NCBI GenBank assembly: GCA_934133015.1
Contig: CAKPAQ010000042.1
Location: 1 to 7,121 of the forward strand
Direction of reading: 5' to 3'
DNA from: an uncultured Bacilli bacterium
GTDB lineage: Bacteria > Bacillota_I > Bacilli_A > RF39 > UBA660
Length of the DNA stretch: 7,121 nt
Shown here: positions 1 through 5,210 of the stretch, piece after piece
Layout of the letters: each line of letters starts with the position of its first letter
How positions within the stretch are numbered: position 1 is the stretch's first letter
Program-made: the position numbers and the translations under genes
The notes under the pieces: model-generated
Database searches by the model: none
Seen by the model: the letters and a program-made list of their open reading frames with translations, nothing else
What the model was told of the DNA's origin: nothing

Positions 1-315
1 ACAGATAGTACTTATACAAAATATTGGGATAAATATACATCTACTACTGTAACACAATATAATAATAGAATATTAGGAGATGCGACTGGTGAGATGGGAC
101 CATTTGGTAGTGAAAAAGATCCAGATGGTGGTACTAGAAATAAATCAAGTTGGTATGGAGATTTCGCCTACTTCGTGTATTCGTCTAATCCTTGGTTCTT
201 CCGCGGTGGCGATTGGTACGCTGGTTCTGAGTCTGGTGCATTCGCGTTCGGCTACCATACTGGTGGGACTCACACTAGCCTTTCGTTCCGTGTGGTTTTA
301 ACACCATCTAAATAA
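1..315 (+). CDS. C-terminal part of a putative DGR-diversified (C-type-lectin-like) surface protein, 5' end outside window
   Basis: The frame is open from base 1 to the TAA at 313-315, giving 104 residues of a longer protein; the Met codon at 94 is internal, since the frame continues upstream of it without a stop. The first ~50 residues are Tyr/Thr/Asn rich and include RILGDATGEMGPF. The end contains SSWYGDFAYF, PWFFRGGDWYAG, GAFAF and SFRVVL, the pattern expected of the C-type-lectin fold that diversity-generating retroelements (DGRs) mutate: Arg-Gly-Gly, then a Gly/Ala-Phe strand, then a terminal FR-hydrophobic strand next to the stop codon. Similar C-termini occur, from memory, on pilin-like or secreted proteins of gut Bacillota, so a surface-exposed ligand-binding role is the likely one, but the N-terminus with any signal or prepilin peptide is not in view. 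Base use changes abruptly near base 160. It could alternatively be a non-diversified relative of the same fold. The reading frame is certain; the DGR reading is an inference. Confidence 0.75.
   Translation, partial: TDSTYTKYWDKYTSTTVTQYNNRILGDATGEMGPFGSEKDPDGGTRNKSSWYGDFAYFVYSSNPWFFRGGDWYAGSESGAFAFGYHTGGTHTSLSFRVVLTPSK
160..300 (+). other. Putative DGR variable repeat (VR) at the 3' end of the partial CDS
   Basis: This segment codes for the lectin-like C-terminus and has a base composition unlike the rest of the window. Adenine makes up 17 of 140 bases at 161-300 against 50 of 120 at 1-120, and G+C is 72 of 140 (51%). There are two long adenine-free runs, 189-211 and 278-299. Of the 46 codons at 160-297 only one (GCA) ends in A, against 20 of the 50 codons at 1-150. 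DGRs mutate adenines during reverse transcription of a template, so a variable repeat loses A on the coding strand, and codons that must stay constant are A-free. The adenine-free 3' end (278-299) is where an initiation-of-mutagenic-homing site would be expected. The exact boundaries cannot be set without the template repeat, which is not in this window. Confidence 0.55.
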
Positions 316-348
316 TAAAATAAACCTATATCAAACAATTATAAAAAC

Positions 349-390
349 AAAAGAGAACTGAAATGATAAATTCTAAAAAGTTCTCTTTTT
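349..390 (+). terminator. Rho-independent terminator after the lectin-like gene
   Basis: An 11-bp perfect inverted repeat pairs 349-359 (AAAAGAGAACT) with 379-389 (AGTTCTCTTTT) around a 19-base loop, and the 3' arm runs into a T tract (386-390). It lies 33 bases after the stop codon at 315, where a terminator would be expected. The loop is longer than usual and the stem has only four G-C pairs, so efficiency is uncertain. The A tract on the 5' side means it could also act in the opposite direction. Confidence 0.6.
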
Positions 391-415
391 CTTATGTAAA
401 AGTTTGCCTATTTAC

Positions 416-444
416 TTTATTAAAAAAGTCATATATTGTATAAT
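416..444 (+). promoter_or_regulatory. Probable sigma-A-type promoter for the pcrA operon
   Basis: A perfect -10 hexamer TATAAT lies at 439-444. Seventeen bases upstream is a weak -35 candidate, TTTATT at 416-421. Transcription would begin near 450-451, so the message would have a very short leader with the ribosome binding site almost at its 5' end. The site sits between the upstream terminator and pcrA, where a promoter is needed. In DNA this AT-rich a TATAAT can occur by chance, and the -35 is poor. Confidence 0.4.
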
Positions 445-450
445 TATATT

Positions 451-456
451 GAGGAG
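451..456 (+). promoter_or_regulatory. Ribosome binding site of pcrA
   Basis: GAGGAG lies 8 bases before the ATG at 465. It supports that start, which also places the helicase Q-motif and Walker A at the normal distance from the N-terminus. Confidence 0.7.
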
Positions 457-464
457 TAGAGAAC

Positions 465-2558
465 ATGATAAATATAGATAACTTAAATGATAAACAAAGA
501 GAAGCTGTTATGCAAACAGAAGGACCACTTCTAATTCTAGCCGGTGCAGGGAGTGGTAAAACCAAAGTACTAACAACAAGAATTGCTTACCTAATTGATG
601 AAAAAAACGTAAGCCCATTTAATATTTTAGCTATTACATTTACTAATAAAGCAGCTAAAGAAATGCAAGAAAGATTACTGAATCTAATTGGTGATGAAGC
701 TAAATGTATTCAAGTATCAACATTCCATTCCTTTGGTCTAAAGATTCTTAGAGAAAATTATGAACTACTAGGATATGATAAAAACTTCTGTATCATGGAT
801 AGTGATGATTCTCTAACAGTTATAAAGAAAATATTAAAAAATATGGACTTAGATCCCAAACAATATAATCCTAAGGCTATAAAAAATAAAATAAGTGGCT
901 GTAAAAATGAACTAATGACACCAACAATGTACGAAAGATATGCCACCACTGATTTTGAAAAAATAGTTTTACAAGTATATGGAGCATACGAAAAGAAATT
1001 AAAAGATAATAATTCCATCGATTTTGATGACTTATTAATACTTCCAATTAAACTATTCAAAGACAATGAAGATGTCCTAGATAAATATCAAGAACACTAT
1101 AAATATATTTTAATAGATGAGTATCAAGATACAAATGAAGCCCAATATATATTAACCAAAATGTTAAGTAGTAAATATAGAAATATTTGTGTAGTTGGTG
1201 ATGAAAACCAATCAATTTATTCCTTTAGAGGTGCCAATTATCGAAATATTCTAAATTTTGAAAAAGATTATAGTGAAGCAGTTACCATCAAACTAGAACA
1301 AAATTATCGTTCTACCCAAAATATCCTAAATGCTGCTAACCAAGTAATAAAAAACAATCAAAATAGAAAAGATAAAAACTTATGGAGCGATAAAGGAGCC
1401 GGTGAAAAAATAACATATTACCGCGCTAATGATGAAAAAGATGAAGCTCATTATGTATCAAGTTCTATAAAAAAATTAATAAATGATGGTAAAAGTCCTG
1501 ATGAAATAGCCGTTCTTTATCGAACTAATGCCCAATCAAGAACATTAGAAGAAGAATTACTAAAAGCTAATATTCCATATCGTATTGTTGGTAGCTTATA
1601 TTTCTATGGACGTAAAGAAATTAAAGACTTAATGGCTTATTTAAGACTCATCTATAATGAAAAAGATGATATTTCTCTAATGCGTGTTATTAATACCCCT
1701 AAAAGAGGAATTGGTCTTAAAACAATCCAAAACTTATCTGCTATAGCTGAAATAGAAGGAAAAAGTATGTATGAATCAATTACTTCTGGTAAAGAATTAG
1801 ATTTTAAACATACAATTGAAGATTTAAAGAAAGTATCAGAAAGTATTACTTTAACAGAGTTAGTAGATAAAGTATTAGATACAACTGGTTTAAGAAAAGA
1901 ACTAGAAGATGAAAAGACATTAGAAGCAGATATAAGATTAGAAAACTTAGAGGAATTCAAAACTGTAACTAAAGCTTTTGAAGAAAGAGATGGTGTCATT
2001 TCTCTAGAAGATTTCCTATTTGAAGTAAGCTTAGTTAGTGATAGAGAAGAGTATAAAGATGCTAGAAACAAAGTAAGTTTAATGACAGTCCATTCTGTTA
2101 AAGGATTAGAATTCGATGATGTATTTGTAGTAGGAATGGAAGAAGGAATATTCCCACATATGAATTCATTAATGGATAATCAAGAATTAGAAGAAGAAAG
2201 AAGACTTGCTTATGTCGCTATTACTAGAGCTAAAGAAAAATTACATTTAATAAATGCTAGACAAAGAATGCTCTTTGGTAAAGATCAAATAAATCCACCC
2301 AGTAGATTTATCAGTGAAATTGATGATGACCTATTAGAAAAGAATAAAAAAGAGGAAAAACAGGAAGTTCATCTAAATAAAGAAGATAAATTTTATTCCG
2401 AAGATGTATCTTGGCAGGTTGGTGATTATGCATATCATGATATCTTTGGTGCTGGCCGCGTAGTTGAAGTAACTAATACATTAATTAGCATAGCGTTTAA
2501 AAGCCCATATGGTATCAAAAAGCTAATGAAAAATCACAAAAGTATTAAAAAAGTGTAA
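465..2558 (+). CDS. pcrA: ATP-dependent 3'-5' DNA helicase PcrA (UvrD/Rep family, superfamily 1A)
   Basis: PcrA unwinds DNA in nucleotide excision repair, plasmid replication and clearance of recombination or stalled-transcription intermediates, acting in the cytoplasm. All helicase motifs are visible. The Q-motif LNDKQREAV is at 7-15; Walker A AGAGSGKT is at 26-33 with Lys32; the FDDLL stretch is near 187-191. Walker B is IDEYQDTN, with Asp218-Glu219. Motif III is GDENQSIYSFRGA from 245, motif IV QNYR ends at Arg282, motif V is VHSVKGLEF around His543, and motif VI is YVAITRAKEKL around Arg588. After residue ~650 comes GDYAYHDIFGAGRVVEV, matching the C-terminal Tudor-like tail by which PcrA contacts RNA polymerase in Bacillus. 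At 697 residues it is slightly shorter than the Bacillus protein but complete. It is the first gene of the operon; the next gene begins 20 bases after its stop. UvrD or Rep are the only real alternatives, and PcrA fits the lineage and the ligA linkage. Confidence 0.96.
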   Translation: MINIDNLNDKQREAVMQTEGPLLILAGAGSGKTKVLTTRIAYLIDEKNVSPFNILAITFTNKAAKEMQERLLNLIGDEAKCIQVSTFHSFGLKILRENYELLGYDKNFCIMDSDDSLTVIKKILKNMDLDPKQYNPKAIKNKISGCKNELMTPTMYERYATTDFEKIVLQVYGAYEKKLKDNNSIDFDDLLILPIKLFKDNEDVLDKYQEHYKYILIDEYQDTNEAQYILTKMLSSKYRNICVVGDENQSIYSFRGANYRNILNFEKDYSEAVTIKLEQNYRSTQNILNAANQVIKNNQNRKDKNLWSDKGAGEKITYYRANDEKDEAHYVSSSIKKLINDGKSPDEIAVLYRTNAQSRTLEEELLKANIPYRIVGSLYFYGRKEIKDLMAYLRLIYNEKDDISLMRVINTPKRGIGLKTIQNLSAIAEIEGKSMYESITSGKELDFKHTIEDLKKVSESITLTELVDKVLDTTGLRKELEDEKTLEADIRLENLEEFKTVTKAFEERDGVISLEDFLFEVSLVSDREEYKDARNKVSLMTVHSVKGLEFDDVFVVGMEEGIFPHMNSLMDNQELEEERRLAYVAITRAKEKLHLINARQRMLFGKDQINPPSRFISEIDDDLLEKNKKEEKQEVHLNKEDKFYSEDVSWQVGDYAYHDIFGAGRVVEVTNTLISIAFKSPYGIKKLMKNHKSIKKV

Positions 2559-2578
2559 ATAAATAGGAGAATAGTAGT

Positions 2579-2986
2579 ATGAAAGAAATAGTAGATGTAA
2601 AAGAAACAATTGAATCTGGATCAATATTAACAGTATTTGGAAATGATGGCTATTGTGCTTGCTTAACACGATATGATGGTAGAGTCTTAGAAGATGTTCA
2701 CGAAGTTAAAATAGGGCACTTTTTAGAACATTTACCTAATATAAAAGAAATAATAAAAATAGATAGATATCTAAAAATTGAATATGACATTCTTAAAAAA
2801 GTATATCAAAGTGCTATAATGCATCAAATAAGAAGAGGCGGATACAAAGAAGAATTTAGTGAAGAAACAATAGCCGATTTTAGTATTAAAAGTTCAAATT
2901 TAGAAGAAGGTTTAATTAGTTTAGATACTAAAATAGCTAATAATGGTAAAACTAATAATAACCCAGTAAAACAAAAAATACTATAG
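2579..2986 (+). CDS. Conserved-looking hypothetical protein, 135 residues, downstream of pcrA
   Basis: I do not recognise the family. The start is well supported: AGGAGA at 2565-2570 lies 8 bases before the ATG, and the gene follows the pcrA stop by 20 bases, so it is co-transcribed. The protein is charged and soluble, with no signal peptide or membrane segment. Residues 14-40 read like beta strands (GSILTVFG, then YCACL with a C-x-C pair at 26 and 28, then RYDGRVLEDVHEV). The middle is probably helical, around IGHFLEHLPNIKEIIKIDRY, and the last 15 or so residues are Asn/Lys-rich and probably disordered. Base and codon use match the neighbours. The C-x-C pair alone is too little to claim metal binding. 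Position next to pcrA hints at a housekeeping rather than mobile gene, but no function can be assigned. Confidence 0.85.
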   Translation: MKEIVDVKETIESGSILTVFGNDGYCACLTRYDGRVLEDVHEVKIGHFLEHLPNIKEIIKIDRYLKIEYDILKKVYQSAIMHQIRRGGYKEEFSEETIADFSIKSSNLEEGLISLDTKIANNGKTNNNPVKQKIL

Positions 2987-3004
2987 TTATGAGAGGAAGA
3001 TAAA

Positions 3005-3916
3005 ATGAAAGAAAAAGAATTAACCCTTTTGATTATGGCCGCAGGTATGGGAAGTAGATTTGGCGGATTAAAACAAGTAGAGCCATTTGGAAAGGATAAC
3101 GAATTTCTACTAGACTATTCAATTTATGATGCCAAAAAAGCAGGTTTCAACAAAGTAGTGTTTATCATTAAAGAAGAAAACCTTGATTTATTCAAAGAAA
3201 CAGTTGGAAAAAGAATAGAAGATAAAATAAAAGTTGAATATGTTTTTCAAAAACAAGATACTATTCCTAGTTGGGTATCTATACCAAAATCAAGGATAAA
3301 ACCATGGGGAACTGCTCATGCGATTTTAGCTGCTAAAGATAAAATAGATGGACCTTTTGCGGTTATCAATGCTGATGACTTTTATGGAAGAGATGCCTTT
3401 ATAGTTATTGCTGACTTTTTAAAAAATATGGATAACCATAGTTATGCCTTAGTTGGATATAAAGTGGAAAATACCTTAACTGAAAATGGTGCGGTTAAGC
3501 GTGGTGTTTGTATAACTGAAAACAATAAATTATTAAAATTAGTGGAAAGTAATATTGAAAAAACAAATGGCATAATAACAGCGACTCCTCTAAACAATGA
3601 ACCATCATTTATAGTAGATAGTAATACCTTAGTATCAATGAATTTATTAGGCTTTGATTCAAGTGTTTTCAATTACATCGAAGATAAAATGGAACTGTTC
3701 TTTAAAGAAAATATCCAAAACTTAGAAAAATGTGAATTCCTAATTCCTGACATCTTAACTATGGCTATAAAAGAAAACTTCAAAACTGTTGATATCTTAA
3801 AAACTAATGCCAAATGGATAGGAGTTACCTATAAAGAAGACAAAGAATTTGTTCAAAAAAGCATCAATAATTTAATTAAAGAAGGAGAATATCCACCAAA
3901 ATTGTGGAAAAAATAA
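3005..3916 (+). CDS. NTP-transferase-domain protein (sugar-phosphate-type nucleotidyltransferase)
   Basis: The N-terminus carries the nucleotide-binding signature of the NTP_transferase (GT-A-like Rossmann) fold: MAAGMGSRFGGLKQV, residues 11-25, a G-x-G-x-R-x-G-x2-K loop with Arg18 and Lys23. Further on are PWGTAHA (100-106) and INADDFYG (121-128), whose Asp124/Asp125 sit where this fold places the metal- and nucleotide-contacting acids. Such enzymes join a sugar-1-phosphate (or choline phosphate or similar) to an NTP to make an activated precursor for envelope or capsule polymers; the substrate cannot be read from this sequence. The length of 303 residues suits a single-domain enzyme, with no hexapeptide acyltransferase extension visible. 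AGAGGAAGA just before the ATG supports the start. It follows the previous gene by 18 bases and is followed after one base by a membrane-anchored protein, so the two may be translationally coupled. Confidence 0.85.
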   Translation: MKEKELTLLIMAAGMGSRFGGLKQVEPFGKDNEFLLDYSIYDAKKAGFNKVVFIIKEENLDLFKETVGKRIEDKIKVEYVFQKQDTIPSWVSIPKSRIKPWGTAHAILAAKDKIDGPFAVINADDFYGRDAFIVIADFLKNMDNHSYALVGYKVENTLTENGAVKRGVCITENNKLLKLVESNIEKTNGIITATPLNNEPSFIVDSNTLVSMNLLGFDSSVFNYIEDKMELFFKENIQNLEKCEFLIPDILTMAIKENFKTVDILKTNAKWIGVTYKEDKEFVQKSINNLIKEGEYPPKLWKK

Positions 3917-3917
3917 A

Positions 3918-4325
3918 ATGAAGAAAAGAATTATAATACTATTAATTATCTTTATAATAAGTGCGACTATAATATACTTTGTTACTAAACCAAAAATTGA
4001 AACTTGGGAATATAATAAACTACCTAACAACTATACAATTGAAAAAATAACTGATACTAAAATTATAATTAAAAAAGATAATAAAAAACTAACCAATATA
4101 GACAATTATATTTCTGAATATAAATATGGAAATAGATATATTTCTTTAAAGTGTTTAGAGTCTAAAAAAAATAATATAATAGTGAAATTTTATATTATTG
4201 ATACTGCCAATGATGATACTTATGGTCCATATTATACTGAATCTACCTATTTAGAAGTAGAAAAGAAAATAATTGATGAAGAACAAAATACTTGGATAGC
4301 TACTACTATTAATCCAAATAAATAA
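3918..4325 (+). CDS. Small membrane-anchored hypothetical protein, 135 residues
   Basis: The N-terminus is KKR followed by an unbroken hydrophobic stretch of Ile, Leu, Phe, Ala and Val (about residues 5-22), then KPK. This is a typical single-pass N-in anchor or uncleaved signal; there is no lipobox Cys and no clear cleavage site. The remaining ~110 residues are Ile/Tyr/Asn/Lys-rich and look beta-stranded, presumably outside the cell. I do not recognise the family. The ATG lies one base after the stop of the nucleotidyltransferase gene and lacks a good ribosome binding site: AAGGAG at 3882-3887 is about 30 bases away, and only TGGAAA is near. It is therefore probably translated by coupling to the gene before it. 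A role in the cell envelope would fit that neighbour, but this is conjecture. Confidence 0.75.
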   Translation: MKKRIIILLIIFIISATIIYFVTKPKIETWEYNKLPNNYTIEKITDTKIIIKKDNKKLTNIDNYISEYKYGNRYISLKCLESKKNNIIVKFYIIDTANDDTYGPYYTESTYLEVEKKIIDEEQNTWIATTINPNK

Positions 4326-4326
4326 T

Positions 4327-4332
4327 GGTGAT
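4327..4332 (+). promoter_or_regulatory. Ribosome binding site of the HipA-like gene
   Basis: GGTGAT lies just before the ATG at 4336. It matches the far part of the canonical AAGGAGGTGATC site, so the short gap is the right geometry. It supports 4336 as the start. The ATG at 4325, which overlaps the preceding TAA, is in a different frame and is not the start. Confidence 0.5.
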
Positions 4333-4335
4333 ACG

Positions 4336-4674
4336 ATGGAAAGAAAAAATGGGTATATAGATTTAGATAAATTATTTAGTGAAAATGATACTGATATAAA
4401 ATTTTTAAACTTTACATCAGAGTATATTAATTTTAATTTTAAGATAAATAATCAAGAATACTTTTTTAAGTATAAGAAAAATATCTCACCATATAGTGAG
4501 TTAATTGCTGCTGAATTAGCTAATGATTTTGGAATAAAACATGTAGATTATGATTTGGCAAGTTATGGTGATTTTAAAGGTATTGTTTCTAAAAACTTTA
4601 GACAAAAAGATAAACAATATATTACAGGTGAAGAATTATTAAATAGTATTTACAACACTAGTAATTTTAATTAA
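4336..4674 (+). CDS. HipA-like kinase, N-terminal fragment (112 residues) ending at the premature stop
   Basis: This is the part that would be translated from the natural start, using the GGTGAT site at 4327-4332. It covers the N-lobe only and lacks every catalytic acid, so it cannot be an active kinase by itself. It ends in NTSNFN at a TAA followed by CGC. A database may list it as a separate hypothetical protein; I regard it as the front half of the broken gene at 4336-5205. Confidence 0.55.
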   Translation: MERKNGYIDLDKLFSENDTDIKFLNFTSEYINFNFKINNQEYFFKYKKNISPYSELIAAELANDFGIKHVDYDLASYGDFKGIVSKNFRQKDKQYITGEELLNSIYNTSNFN

Positions 4675-4758
4675 CGCAATAATCTTGAAAGTATTTGGAA
4701 TGCCTTAGAAATATATTATAAAGGTAATCAATACAAAGATATAAATATTAAAAACATA

Positions 4759-5205
4759 ATGGCCAGCCTAGTTAGTCTATCAATATTTGACACTATTATT
4801 TGTCAAGATGATAGAGCGTCATGTAATTGGGAAATTGAAACTGACTCTACCGGTCTTGCTTCTCTTGCACCTATTTTTGATAATGAACAAATTGCCACAA
4901 CTTCAGGAAGTAATGCCAAAGTTTCATTATTAACCGAAGACACAACCGTTAATAAGGGTAATCTGTTTACTAACTTACAACTTTTTTTAAATATCAGCTC
5001 CAGTGAATATTATTATCAAATAAAGGACAAGTTGTGGATAATTAGTGATTCAAACTTAGATAAAGTATTTACAAGAATAGAAAATAAAACTTCATATCCA
5101 TTGCCAGATGATGTGAGAGATTACTTTAAAATAGAATATAGATATCATAAAAGTAAAATTGAATATATACTTAATACCTATGAAACCAATCAAAGAAAGA
5201 GATGA
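4759..5205 (+). CDS. HipA-like kinase, C-terminal fragment (148 residues) with catalytic motifs
   Basis: The ATG at 4759 is the first Met codon after the premature stop, in the same frame. It has no Shine-Dalgarno sequence (only A/T-rich bases precede it), so independent translation is doubtful; it is probably an internal Met of the original protein. The fragment carries the catalytic loop DDRASCNW and the metal-binding LAPIFDN, then a helical C-terminal region ending in NQRKR. Its TGA stop overlaps an ATG at 5202 that is in the ligA frame. Confidence 0.45.
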   Translation: MASLVSLSIFDTIICQDDRASCNWEIETDSTGLASLAPIFDNEQIATTSGSNAKVSLLTEDTTVNKGNLFTNLQLFLNISSSEYYYQIKDKLWIISDSNLDKVFTRIENKTSYPLPDDVRDYFKIEYRYHKSKIEYILNTYETNQRKR

Positions 5206-5210
5206 GAAAA

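Larger units (their letters stand above)
4336..5205 (+). pseudogene. HipA-like protein kinase gene interrupted by one in-frame TAA
   Basis: Read as one frame, this gives 289 residues with a single stop, TAA at 4672-4674 (codon 113). No frameshift is needed: the sequence on the far side (RNNLESIWNALEIYY, and so on) is in the same frame with the same codon use. The N-terminal half has FFKYKK (candidate ATP-contacting Lys45/Lys47) and SELIAAELANDFGI, resembling the HipA nucleotide-binding lobe with its Glu-bearing helix. The C-terminal half has DDRASCNW (Asp159, Asn164) and LAPIFDN (Asp182). From memory, E. coli HipA uses Asp309, Asn314 and Asp332, and the spacings of 5 and 18 residues are the same here. 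HipA kinases phosphorylate proteins such as glutamyl-tRNA synthetase. This one lacks the usual HipB-type antitoxin gene next door, and its catalytic loop has Ala161 where HipA has His. Loss of function is likely but depends on the stop being real. Confidence 0.75.

Noticed and set aside
80..301. Open reading frame in the +2 frame over the lectin-like domain (73 codons, hydrophobic)
   Set aside because: It overlaps the frame that carries the recognisable domain and reaches its stop at 315; it is open only because the GC-rich segment has few stop codons.
349..390. The hairpin after the lectin-like gene as the cruciform that some DGR variable repeats need downstream
   Set aside because: Known DGR hairpins have a short stem and about a 4-base loop very near the repeat. 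This one has a 19-base loop, lies about 50 bases further on and runs into T's, so a terminator explains it better.
1652..2071. Minus-strand open frame inside pcrA (139 codons), and similar ones at 758-1066, 3442-3672, 6285-6485 and 6824-7057
   Set aside because: Each lies wholly inside a well-supported gene on the other strand and has a Ser/Phe/Leu-rich composition typical of the antisense of Lys/Glu-rich coding DNA.
3918..4325. The small protein before the HipA-like gene as a HipB-type antitoxin
   Set aside because: It has a membrane anchor and a beta-like exterior, with no helix-turn-helix pattern, so it does not look like a DNA-binding antitoxin.
4672..4677. Programmed readthrough or recoding of the TAA in the HipA-like gene
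   Set aside because: TAA is the least leaky stop, no stimulatory structure is evident after it, and there is no known precedent in this family; a nonsense mutation is simpler.
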